A stretch of DNA of 64,000 bases. Source: Lineus longissimus. Lineage: Eukaryota; Nemertea; Pilidiophora; Heteronemertea; Lineidae. The notes beneath the pieces were generated by a model that saw only the letters and a program-made list of their open reading frames with translations, was not told the origin of the DNA and did no database searches. The stretch's first letter is position 1; each line of letters opens with the position of its first letter. This document shows positions 21,974 to 32,300 of the stretch, one piece after another. Position numbers and translations under genes: made by a program. The stretch covers positions 13,728,953 through 13,792,952 of the forward strand of contig NC_088324.1 of the NCBI RefSeq assembly GCF_910592395.1, read 5' to 3'.

Positions 21974-23712
21974 TATCATGTTCTGCAGCCATGCAGCCAT
22001 TGGGGCGACGATGAGATTGCTTGCTGTTGGTAGCTTAATGAACTCCAACTAACATTTTGAGCTATGTGTAATGTAACCAAGAATTAGTTGTTATCTTCTC
22101 TGTTCAGTTGTATCATGTTCATTTCAGAACATTCGGCCAAACATGTTCCACCTACGAGACAGGTTCAACTAAAAAGTTCCAAGAGGCACGCACAGAAAAC
22201 ATTGGATGCTGTACGATAGAGTCACTAGCATTTTGCAAGGCTATGGGTGATGCAAGTTTGACCACGGGTTCTAAAGTGGAACTTCTGAAGAAAGCTGTTG
22301 CTCGTCATAGTGCTAAGACAAGAGAGGTCAGCCATTTCCCTTCAAATGATCAACTGCTTCAATCATCAATTATCAGCAGTTTATCTTGGGATACATTTTG
22401 TTGAGGTTTTGTAAAAGTGTTGTGGTGGAGTGCTAGAACATTAGCCTTAGTCCTTGGCCTTAGTCTTGTAGATCATTATGACTTTCAGTTTGATCATTGG
22501 CCACTTCTAAGTTTCTATTCTGCTTGATGTCCTGTTGTGGGATCTTATTGAGTCACAACCCAACGTGTCTCTGTGGAGATTAACACCTTCAGCGCCGAAC
22601 CACGAAGATCTACGTGTCCCAAATCCCCCTCTTTGAGCTGGTTGTCTGAGTCTCATGGGCTTCATGAAAGAACTACGCCACCGCCATCTTCAGGGCAAGG
22701 TAGAAACTGAAAAGACCGTTCGGTTCCTGCCGTGCCCTGAAGATGGCTATGGCGTAGTTCAGAACTTTAAATGACTGCATGGAAGAACTACGCCATCGCC
22801 ATCTTCAGGGCAAGGGAGGAACTCTTCAGGGCAAGGTAGGAACTGAAGACTCTTCGGTTCCTACCTTGCCCTGAAGATGGCACAGTTCCTACCTTGCCCT
22901 GAAGATGGCGATGGCGTAGTCCTTGAGACTCCGATAACCAGCTCAAAGGGGAGGGGATCTGGGCCACGTATATCGACGTGGTTCGGCGCTGAAGGTGTTA
23001 AAAATCACAAGCTTAGGAGTGCAGACACAAACTATCAAGATTAAGAAAGAAGGCTGCAGATTTGTAAACATCTAATGTTCTATGTAGCAATTTGCTGTTT
23101 CTCCAAAACTGTTACAGATCCAATTCTCAAAAGTGAGCTTATTTATTTCAGGCAATGAATGGTGAAGGTATTGACAGACATCTCTTTGGCCTGAAACTGA
23201 CAGCATTAGAGAAACGCATGAACATCCCCGATCTCTTCATGGACTCTTCCTATCAGGTCTACATGCATCATAACATTTCCACGAGTCAGGTGAGAGTTTA
23301 TCTCAAGTTATTCTACTCTGATCTTGCTGTTTGTCTGGTAAAGATTCTGTTAAAGCCTTTATTTTTGTGTTGGTTTTAAACTGTCCACTAACTACATGTA
23401 TGTGAGATTGAAATGAATGAAATTTACTCTTCATGATGCATCAGTTTGATGAACTTCCCAAATACTGAGCCATTTTTCATCTCATTGCAGGTCCCTGGTA
23501 AACATGAGTTAACTCTCTTCTTTGGACCTGTGGTACCTGATGGATTCGGGATTTGTTACAACCCACAACCTGACCAGATTCTTTACGTCGTGACCGCATT
23601 CAATAGTAGCCCGGAAACAAATGCCAAAGAATTTGCTCAATGTATCGGAAAATGCCTTGTAGATATGCATGATTTGTTACTGCAGGGCAGTGTGCTCAAG
23701 TCTAAGTTATAG
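18196..23712 (+). CDS. CRAT: Carnitine O-acetyltransferase (CrAT)
   Basis: Thirteen exons in phase: 18196-18222, 18664-18882, 19113-19199, 19315-19487, 19723-19891, 20128-20299, 20626-20807, 20898-20998, 21279-21401, 21768-21890, 22128-22326, 23152-23289 and 23491-23712 (TAG). They encode 644 residues; the family is about 620-630. CrAT exchanges acetyl groups between CoA and carnitine in mitochondria and peroxisomes. Family marks include LPVPALNQTLEKYL near residue 60, AGQMIHGGGSKWNSGNRWFD, the catalytic His in CLYEHALAEGPP (about H358), the CoA/carnitine-site STSQVP (about 568) and FFGPVVPDGFGICYNPQ. The N-terminus MLRHLTLKMVKHSRN is basic, as in a mitochondrial presequence, and the C-terminus SKL is a textbook PTS1. 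Exon 11 uses a less common donor, GTCAGC. AATAAA lies at 23880-23885. Confidence 0.97.
18318..18551. mobile_element. MITE-like inverted-repeat element in CRAT intron 1
   Basis: Perfect 15 bp terminal inverted repeats, GGCTATTCTTACGAC at 18318-18332 and GTCGTAAGAATAGCC at 18537-18551. A second, one-mismatch copy of the right end lies at 18491-18505. The left end continues into a small palindrome (TACGACTAGTCGTA). There is no coding capacity. I see no convincing target duplication. Confidence 0.65.
18408..18460 (+). repeat. Short telomere-like TTAGGG tract inside the MITE
   Basis: GGGTTAGGGTTAGGGTTGG is followed after about 20 bp by GTTAGGGTCAGGGTTAGG. It is a degenerate run of the animal telomere word, confined to the interior of the inverted-repeat element. 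Confidence 0.7.
21939..21973. repeat. (ATC)n microsatellite
   Basis: An uninterrupted trinucleotide run of about 35 bp in CRAT intron 10. It creates spurious poly-His and poly-Met frames that are not genes. Confidence 0.95.
22580..23001. mobile_element. piggyBac-type non-autonomous element (TTAA-flanked MITE) in CRAT intron 11
   Basis: TTAA at both edges (22580-22583 and 22998-23001) with terminal inverted repeats starting CACCTTCAGCGCCGAACCAC. The similarity of the two ends continues for about 90 bp through a TTTGAGCTGGTT word. The interior holds two nested hairpins, 22670-22760 and 22785-22922, both built from GAACTACGCCA-type ends and repeated blocks of GCCATCTTCAGGGCAAGG. TTAA target specificity is characteristic of the piggyBac superfamily. 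No transposase frame is present. Confidence 0.8.
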
Positions 23713-23885
23713 TTGAAGGGCAGAATGGTGCAGGTGTACCCCACTGTCCTGCAGATGTTGAAGCTGCTGGATGTCTCTCTTATTGCCAGTTGATAGTTTG
23801 AGAACACTACAATAGATGGCATGAGTGATTTGGTATCTGACTTGGGGGCCCTTGCAAAAGAAAAACTCTGAGCTGGGATAATAAA
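23713..23885 (+). other. CRAT 3' UTR and poly(A) signal
   Basis: Non-coding sequence after the CRAT TAG, ending in AATAAA at 23880-23885, about 170 bp after the stop. A mobile-element relic begins some 55 bp further on. Confidence 0.65.
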
Positions 23886-23938
23886 TTGTCGACATTCATA
23901 TCAACAGCCTGGGATGAAGAGGCAGTAAAGGGTTAAAA

Positions 23939-24058
23939 TTTACAATCCCCGATCGGAAATGACGTAGTTTGATCGCATTCAACTATAAATCCATTGAACA
24001 GTGGTGCTTCGTTAGTCAACCGATGACCTTTTTTTGGGGTGTGATCGGGGATTGTAAA
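23939..24058. mobile_element. 120 bp inverted-repeat element (MITE-like)
   Basis: Perfect 16 bp terminal inverted repeats: TTTACAATCCCCGATC at 23939-23954 and GATCGGGGATTGTAAA at 24043-24058. The interior of about 88 bp is unique and non-coding. It lies just beyond the CRAT poly(A) signal. No clear target duplication. Confidence 0.65.
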
Positions 24059-25120
24059 CTCGTTCCCTAAATAGTATGCCAGGTGACATGACAGTTCTTT
24101 TCAGTTTGTCAGACAGCTGGTGCTGTAAAGTGAAAGTGCTATGTGATTCCTTCAGATAGAATCAAAATTGAAATAGACTATGCTGTGTATAAACTTGGGC
24201 CTTTTTATTAATATTTGATATCAGTAATTGTCTGTCATTTGACTTTGGAAGACCTTTGTGGAAAGCGGATATAGATTAGACAGATAGATTGATCATGGAC
24301 AGCAATGATCATGAATGACTTTATGTTAAACATGAATAACTGTTATGTCAATTTGATGTGTGTTTTTGTATATTTATTACTCTAGTCTGTGATATACCTG
24401 CGCCTCTTTATAATACATGTATATCCTAAAACACCTTGGTTATAATGTTTTATTCTTATAATGGGTTAGCCTCGTTTTGACCACATAACGGTAGATCTCT
24501 TGGGTTGGTATAAAATTTGCCTATAGCAGATTCTCGGGGATTAAGTTTTGGAACAGAAATAATTGTTGGTTGGCTCAATGGATAGTTGAAAGTATTGTAC
24601 TAGAATATTAGGTAAATGCAAGGAAAGTGAAACTAATCACTTCTTATAAAAATCACTACAGGGGGAACTGTTCACCGATATGTTATTCATCTCATGAGAC
24701 GACAATGAGATGGTCCTCACCACAGAATGCCCTCCAAAACCACAATGGTGTTTACAATCTTTACCATCGGAGTAGTGACTCGCATATAGAGACCTGGACC
24801 TGCATAGTCGAAAACCACAAAAATGTCCACCGCTGTTTCATTCATACTTTCTAGTACCATTCACACAGATTTTGCCCCATTGAGGAAAAAGTAGGTTGGG
24901 CTTGAAAGCGGGTCATCCAGGGTCTGAGAGGTCCTGGTCAAAAGGTGCTTGAATGATTATTGAGGGAACTGACACGATTCCACAAGATAACATTATGAAT
25001 TTGACTTGTGGAATAATGAATTATTACCATGATGCACTTTTATTTGGATTGAGCATTATTTTCATTCAGTCGACCACGATTGTTATCTTATTTTGATCAA
25101 GACCCATCCAACTGTTTCTT
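24059..25120. other. Intergenic, nothing supported
   Basis: AT-rich spacer without a convincing gene. A tRNA A-box-like word (TTGGCTCAATGGATAG, about 24568) has no matching B-box. Confidence 0.5.
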
Positions 25121-25129
25121 GACTATGTT

Positions 25130-25540
25130 GAACTGTTTTCTTGGTAGTGACCAGGATGTCTCTGTCGACCACATCGTTACAAGGGGATTGTCACAACCAC
25201 CACATCTCAAGAACTATGTCGGCTATTGGGCAATCACTTTTGCAAGAAGGACAACTGGTATACATTTCTACATACCAACCACTAATAGAATGCCCAAAAA
25301 TAAAAATAAAAACGGGCATCTGTCATTCCCGTATAGGGTGTGTCGTATCAGTTTACGCCGGACACTACAGGAAAATGACCATCCTCGATCCACTACATAG
25401 TTCGGATTTGCCATAGTCACAACGACCATCGCTTCGGGACGTCTGTCTTTCGCCAGAACAAAGTCACAACTCGATCTGCCTTCAGCCAGGACAACTCTTC
25501 CTACGTTTTATCGATGAGGACAGTCACAACCAACCACTGT
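25130..25540. repeat. Degenerate GTCACAAC-type repeats related to array II
   Basis: The words GTCACAAC, GGATGTCTCTGTC or GGACGTCTGTC, and ACATCGTTAC recur here (near 25150, 25190, 25418, 25460 and 25520), echoing the core vocabulary of array II 11 kb upstream. The copies are too diverged to set a unit length by eye. Confidence 0.45.
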
Positions 25541-25557
25541 GAAAGAAGCCAATTCCC

Positions 25558-25821
25558 TTATTTAAACATCCATGTAGTCCTTACGATAGTCATTGGACAG
25601 AAACCAAATGTTTTCATACAAGTTTCAAGGGTGATCTCGCCAGATCTGGTAACCATTCCACCAGCCTGAACATAACCAACTGGGGCCGAATCAATCTTCT
25701 GTCGTTCGACCCACTTGAGCGAGATGATCTCGGGGATGATCCCTGTACTTTGTGAAGAACACCGTCCATAAATATCATGGTATTTGTGTTTAATTGGCAG
25801 ATCAGTGTTTGATTCGCCCAT
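25558..25821 (-). CDS. Hypothetical 87-residue ORF (unrecognised)
   Basis: An ATG-to-stop frame with a protein-like composition, MGESNTDLPIKHKYHDIYGR at the start and GGMVTRSGEITLETCMKTFG later. No signal peptide, membrane segment or domain is recognised. It could be an isolated exon, part of the decayed coding patchwork that follows, or chance. A gene is not firmly supported. Confidence 0.3.
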   Translation of the reverse strand: MGESNTDLPIKHKYHDIYGRCSSQSTGIIPEIISLKWVERQKIDSAPVGYVQAGGMVTRSGEITLETCMKTFGFCPMTIVRTTWMFK

Positions 25822-26262
25822 GGATTAGGACAAATTCAAAAGTTCTCCCAGACACATTAATTCGTGATAAGAAAAAAATGTACATAAATGTGTGTAAATG
25901 TCCTGTTCTGAGCTCTACAAAAGTAAACTTAGACTTTTTAGACACCTTTTAGACTTTTGATTTTCAAATTTGAATATATCTTTTGTGTGAGAAATAAGAA
26001 ATACTCATTGTTTGTAGTTTTGCCCACCCAGCTTTAGCCGCGGGCACCTTATCGCACCAAGCACGCGACGGGTGCCGGGACAAGGTCAGTCACCTCACAG
26101 TAAAAGAGCTCAGTCAATTTTTCTTTCGGGTCATACCACCAAGGGTATAAAGTGGTTTTTTGGCTGTTTTTTATCTGCCTTATTTTTTAGGTCGAGCTGG
26201 GGTGCACCGTCATGGCTGTGGTGTGACAGGATGGGACTCAGACAATCGTAGTAGGCAGGACA

Positions 26263-26703
26263 GTGGGGCCGCAAAAAAGATGCATTGGACAATTTATAGT
26301 GCTGATACTAGATCTAGCCGCCAATGTTTCAGAAGTAGGTCCAGCACCTCCGGCGGTCCCCTCGAAATTGCGCAGCAGAAATATCGATACGCCACCCCTG
26401 CTGCGAAAGCGGGTGATTCCACAGAGAGACAACGGATGTTTCGACAAAGGATTTATATATTTCACGCCAAGAACAAGGGTCATGTTAGATCGGATAGTTT
26501 GTGCTTCATTCGTAGTGACGACTGTGTATTATTTTGTCATTCCAAGAAATGGTCCTTTATGTCAAAGAACTGAAGGAGCCTTTACATTGCGAAACATTTG
26601 TAAATGGGAAAAAAATATTCAAATTTTGACATTAAAACGCGCACCCGGATACGCCGATTTGCCTGATGGGGTCAGTCGACTTCAACAAAACCGTATGCAG
26701 TAA
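26263..26703 (+). CDS. Hypothetical 146-residue ORF (unrecognised, uncertain)
   Basis: The longest frame of this spacer. It has one hydrophobic stretch near the middle (IVCASFVVTTVYYFVI) and a proline/basic N-terminal half. The second plus frame (26160-26573) and one minus frame (26238-26483) are open over much of the same interval, so openness here may simply reflect GC-richer DNA. No domain recognised. Confidence 0.2.
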   Translation: MGPQKRCIGQFIVLILDLAANVSEVGPAPPAVPSKLRSRNIDTPPLLRKRVIPQRDNGCFDKGFIYFTPRTRVMLDRIVCASFVVTTVYYFVIPRNGPLCQRTEGAFTLRNICKWEKNIQILTLKRAPGYADLPDGVSRLQQNRMQ

Positions 26704-27149
26704 TTCGATTCGTAAATTCCTTCAAATCTCATTCACAAAACGAAAAACAGCGTTTTGATTCATGATACTTTTCATTTGACAGTTAAATAAATGGCTTTGA
26801 ACTGAAATAAACCTCACTATGCAGAGTGTTCTCGCTCTCTGCACGGTTGATAACAATCTGCATAATACGTTACGTTGAAATATCGTTTTATGCTAACTTT
26901 CGTCCTCAGATTTGCTTTGTTCATGGGGATTGGTACACTGGTGATTTATTATTGTTTATTCACATATCTCTGTTCAAAGACATAAATTGATAGTTTTGGT
27001 CTCGGAAACGATATGAATATTAATGAGCTCATTGGCGTCTTGTTTTTGCGATTTTTTGGGTGGACAGGTTCAAGAAATATGGCGATCGTAAATCTATCAA
27101 AATAGGCCTTTTCAATATGGAAATTACTATTGTATGATAAAGTGATAGT

Positions 27150-27995
27150 CAATGAGTTGGACGTTTTCTTTCACGAAGTTTAAAATGCATTACCTTTGTA
27201 AGAATGAGCCCGGGGACGCGTCCGTACCACACTGTTCTTCAGGCATGTCTCTGGACTTGGCCTGTTGGTCGATGACACAGGCACCGAGTAGTAAGGCGCG
27301 TATTAAAGGGACCATGTATCTGTACCTCTTAACTATTAGCGGTTTCACCAACACGCCCGCATGCTGCTGGCCATTTTCACTCGCTTTTCATGTTAGGGTG
27401 ATAAGGAGGAGCATGCAGATGACACTAGTTTGCCAGGAAGCTTTCATACCAGCCTCCTTTGTCGTCACCAGAATAGACAACAGAAATAAAGATTGGTGCT
27501 GTAGCCAATGATTTTGCCAGTAGGCCTACCATTCATTAAGTTGATTAGTTTGCACGACGTTGTGAGAATCAAAGTGCTTTTGGACTAATTGCGGCACAAT
27601 CATGATGTGTGAAGCATGAATTTCTCAAACTAATATCAAAATCATCGTCTGCCTGCTGCCATATACACCAGGGTGGTCTGGTGTGACACGCCCAATTACT
27701 CCGCGAGCTCCACCGCATAATGCGTTTGGTTTTCGGGTCACTTGGCTCCGGGAGCTTTGAAGAATACTCTCAATTGCAGAACGTCTTTGGAGAGCCCTTC
27801 GTCCATGAGTGTGCGGTCGGGTTCTTGAAATGTGGGTCAGCAGTCCACAACTGTGACGCAGTTTGATAACGCGGCTTGTGAGCCAAAGGAACATGGCCGA
27901 ATTTTGCAAAAATTTACCAAATTTTGGAAAAACCATGAAGCGGTTGGAATTTTGCGCTGATTTTTGCATGCAGCATCTGTACGACATCAACAACT
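27150..27995 (-). pseudogene. Decayed coding-like block on the minus strand
   Basis: From about 27460 down to 27150 one minus-strand frame stays open apart from a TGA and a TAA, with protein-like stretches such as VKPLIVKRYRYMVPLIRALL and AKSRDMPEEQCGTDASPG. A separate open frame of 122 codons lies at 27625-27993 (RRALQRRSAIESILQSSRSQ). No intron signals fit. A plus-strand frame of 119 codons (27152-27511) overlaps and weakens the case. I cannot identify the source; an old insertion of a gene, mobile element or virus is possible. Confidence 0.3.
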
Positions 27996-28278
27996 ACATT
28001 GGACGTATTTTATTGGTTCTGACATGTCCAGATATCAATTATAACAATATATCATTTTGGGTCATTTTTGGATGGATTTGCAGGCCAAACACGAGCGACC
28101 CTAAGAGGTGAGCTAAAAAGTGTGATGGAAGATTTACGATGAGGTTTCCTCGTGACGGTAGATCACACGTGATCTCTGACGTCATCGAAGCAGCAGACGA
28201 CGAGATCGTGAACTGCAAGCAAAAGAATGCGAAGTACATTCATCAGTGGGTTAATCGAACATCGACAACGGCGGCCTC

Positions 28279-29390
28279 TCATTCAACGCACTTTTCAAGG
28301 ATCTTGGCGAATCTCTGCTTTCCTTTCTCCATCACGTTCGTGGTCTTTGACGCAAGTTTGACAATGTCCATGGGGGCTTCTGTCTGAACTTCTTCCGTGG
28401 AGCAGACGGCAATGTATGTCACTGGGTCGAGTTTAATCCTTGCAACCAATTTTGTTCATTGCTTGTTCAACAATGTTATCTTTGGGGAATGAGTTGATAC
28501 GTCAAACGACCAGACGGTATAAAGTGAAATCATCTAGTAATTTCCCGGTGGTAAGACTCAAAGACCACATTGATTTGTACCCAAGAGCTCCCCGTCTATT
28601 TACCATAAAACAGGCGTTGCTTATAATTTCAGACACGATGTAATGATTCACCGGGCATTGCCGAGCAGACAAGGTAATGGAAGAACAGAAGAGGAGGGTA
28701 TTTTAAGAATGTCTTTGGTCCTGATCGGGAGTGCAGTCCCCGAATGATTTAATAAAGAAATATTTCAAATTTGACAAAAACATCTTCTTTTTATTTTCTG
28801 ATCGTTCAGATCTTTGCTACGCGTTGCGCGGCAACCCGAATCATGTCCGCCATACCGCCCATCATAGACACGATCCCCGAACGATATCAGACGGGCACTT
28901 CAAGCGGATGAAACGTCTGGTGTGTGAAAGCGCTTGACATCTTCAATAGACCAGAAACCTGAAAAGAGACGTTTCAGGCTTATCAAAGGCTTGATTAGGA
29001 GCTATGATGTTTTCATCGAAGTTGTCATTCGACCAAATGTGGTGTGATTTTCAGTTGTGGACATATCGTCTGCCATCAACAATTGACGTTTTACATTGTA
29101 TTCGTTGAAATTTGTGACTTCGATGGAGAAGGCAAGGTTTCAGACATACGCCTCTATGGGGTCATTTAAGGGTCGTGTCAGCTGGGGACAATGAGGATTC
29201 GTCCACAACATCTAGGGTCATTAGGCACATTGTCTGGGGTGTCTAGAATTGGAGATTAAAATTTTGCAAGGTGTGAGAACACGAATTTCAAGGTAGATTA
29301 CATTATAGACTTCAACGTGTTCACGATTAACGTTGAATTAGGCTGGTTTCGGCCGGCCGCAACCCCTATACGAACGACGATTACGTACAC
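28279..29390 (-). pseudogene. Intronless, frame-broken coding relic, unidentified
   Basis: On the minus strand successive segments in different frames read like protein. They include HVEVYNVIYLEIRVLTP near 29300, NLAFSIEVTNFNEYNVKRQ near 29110, FDENIIAPNQAFDKPETSLF near 29000, GALGYKSMWSLSLTTGKLLD near 28570, and a terminal 55-codon piece ending KGKQRFAKILEKCVE with a TGA at 28279-28281. Frameshifts separate the pieces. Several in-frame stops are TGA in a position where CGA would restore arginine, as expected of methylated-CpG decay. No family is recognised. Cellular pseudogene, mobile-element gene and endogenous viral relic are all open. Shorter open frames on the plus strand mean chance cannot be excluded. 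Confidence 0.4.
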
Positions 29391-32300
29391 AGGATGAGAG
29401 GAGGGAAAGTCCTTTGATGTCGACAGAGACAGATGACTCTGATGTCGATAAGACATCTTGTTACATGTCTACCAAACATCTCAGTGTTAGTGGTGATGTT
29501 TCGATGTCTAATAGACGTCACCGGAATTTCCCTGCGAAGTGCCTGTTGAGCATCCAGCAGTCATGACTGAAACCGTGTCAGGAGATGACACTGATCAAAG
29601 ATGGACAACAAGCACACATATAATTCTGGATAATCACTTATAACATTTACTGTGAAAGTCCCTAAGGTCAATAAATCAATCATTTGCACACCTATATCAT
29701 ATAATTACAAAAGCTCCATTATGAAATTATGATATATATTAGATCATATTGAGTAAAATTTCAATATTTCAATTCTCAATGTGGGATTAAACAATGTTGA
29801 GGCCCAGACAATTTTGGCTGTCATAAAGTCACAGAATATCAGATAAAGAATTTGAATGACACTTTTATAAATAGGCGAAGCGATAATTATAAATTAAGGC
29901 ACGAGGGTGCTATGGGTCATACATGTGAATGAGGTGATCAAGAGAATCTATGAATGAAATGGATAGAGTGCAAGGCCAGGAACTGTGTGTGAAAGCTCGT
30001 GTTTGCTTAAGCCTTTCCCAAGATATTGACAGTGCCGTAACAGGTTAAAAGTTAAGCCTGGCAAGGCAGAAGACGAGACAGATAGGTGTTGAGCAAATAT
30101 ATTTTCACAATTTCAGGTGAAATCTAAAACCGTCGATGTCTCTAAAACGGTTAGATTTTGAGGCTGAACCTTCACCGCTGATTAGGCGATAGTCAAAGGA
30201 CGAATGACTCTTTCGGGCGACGACTCGATCGCCGTTCGGGCATCCCTGCCTGCCTAACCACATACAATGCAATTTAATATCATCCGGAGATAAAGGTTTT
30301 TGATACTCCTACGTCATATCTGGCCATATACAAAGAAAATATCGAGAGGCGGAGTATATTGAAAACATCTGGTGCCAGTGTAAAAGAAGAAAATGTCCCC
30401 CTGGAAAAAGTGTCCGGCCCTATTGTATTACTCTATCTGGTTCTATAGAGGCCATGACCACCAATAGCTCAGAGATTAAAGCGCATAATAGAATCAATTG
30501 TTTCCCGGACATTCTATCCCAGGACATTTTAAACTTCTACACCGGGATGATTCAATGTACGCTATTGCCTTTTTCATTACCTTTACTTTTTTCTTTCTTC
30601 GTTACCTTAGCTTTTTTTGTATGAATGAAATATCCATTCAAAAATCAAACTTATCGATAGTTCATTGACAGCGGAAGAAAGTCATTGAGATAAGAAACTT
30701 AATCACGTGAGATAACATCAATAACCTAAAGGCACCTTGAGAAGTTGACACATCCAATTAGAGGCCATCCTCACAGATGATTGAAACAATAGGAATCAGA
30801 TTATGACATTTTCACACAATACGAATTGAACCACAAAGACATCAATATCAATACCCACACTTGAAAATCGAATTAAACTTGTCAAATGCTTATCAAAGTG
30901 TAATATAAAAGTATGTCAAGCGTCTGTAATACTTGCAAATGTTTCAAAACGTCTATTCTTGTTTGATTTGATATTTTTCTAAAACGCAGTTGTGGCTTAT
31001 TCACTGGAGTCGCCAAACCTGTCGACATAATTATTGTCACTATCAAAGTGGAGTTAGCTTTGAAGTCTATTTATATTTACCAATCCTGTGTTTACCTATT
31101 TTCCTGTGTCCTTATTTTATCCTGAAAGCGTATCTTCGCCATTTCCTCCTCCCCAAAATAACTTTCGTTCTTCACCATCGATCATTTTTGGCGTGATATG
31201 ATTATTACGTATGCCATTTGGAAGCTGCATACCAAAAGGATTCGGAAGCTGACCTTATCCCCCTCACCCCTCAGTCAATGCGGTATCCCAATAAGAAATA
31301 TCCCCAAGGATACAGAAAACCTATGTGACTACGGGGTATCAAGCACTTCAGAACTGCACTTTACAACTCAAACGTCAAAAATAGGCGAGGTCTTAGGAGG
31401 GCCCCTTGGGGGACCCGAGTCACATTTCTGGGATAACGAGCAATGTAAGTTATGTTACTCTCGTTTAGGGATGTTCAAATTGCCTGCCAAACAAACCCCT
31501 GTATCTAGCATTGTCGACATGTAGGTTGCTGATTTAATAATGGTGACGACTCATTTCGACTTTGACCCCCAGGAGATGATCCGGACCAATGTTGGTACTA
31601 CTGCAACATGAATTTTCAAGAACCTGTATCATACAGTGAAGTTGACAATGGAGATTTCGGGTCACATGCAGCGGGGTCATTCAGTAACCTGACAGGAACC
31701 GATATCGAGTTAGGGCAGTAGCACAAATCGAATATTAGTAAATGGTGATTTTGATGGTTGCGGCGCGTGTGATGTTTCACAAATGGGACAACGTCTGCCT
31801 GTCAGGCGATTTAGAAATATTCCGATATAATTGCGCGAATTATTGTCTGTCTGTAAGATAATGTACATTCATTTGGAATTAAACCTAACAGTTACTGGAA
31901 ACGGCCAAAATACTTCCATAATGCTGTTTCTGACTCTCAATTGGGAGCTTTCTTTTCTGTACGACGAATCATATGAATTATGAAGCTACACGAACTGACA
32001 TACAGACGGAAAAGAAATAGAGGTCAAAGGTCAGACGTAGCAGACGTATCTGTGAGAGGATGGCGGCCATCTTGTTTGAAAAAGAGGCCGGTAATGATTT
32101 ATTGATGCAGATTCCCTTGACAAAATCTGATGAAATCGTTGATTTTAAAGAGCTTCAGTTGATTAACCTCTGAAATGTGTCCGAAATTCAGTAAGCAAAC
32201 AAAATCTGATGAAATACAGATAATTTATGAGTGTCATGATCACAGACTGCATTGTGTTGACTTGACTGTAATTGATAGGCAATTCTAGAAAATACGCTTC

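Noticed and set aside
21851-22048. Poly-His and poly-Met frames
   Set aside because: Produced by the (ATC)n microsatellite in a CRAT intron.
24560-24680. tRNA-like A-box TTGGCTCAATGGATAG
   Set aside because: No acceptable B-box downstream and no stem pairing.
30465-30520. tRNA-like word AATAGCTCAGAGATTAAAGC
   Set aside because: No B-box or closing stem at tRNA spacing.
31198-31524. 108-codon plus frame
   Set aside because: No domain, no signal peptide, no splice partners and no neighbouring gene structure; likely chance.
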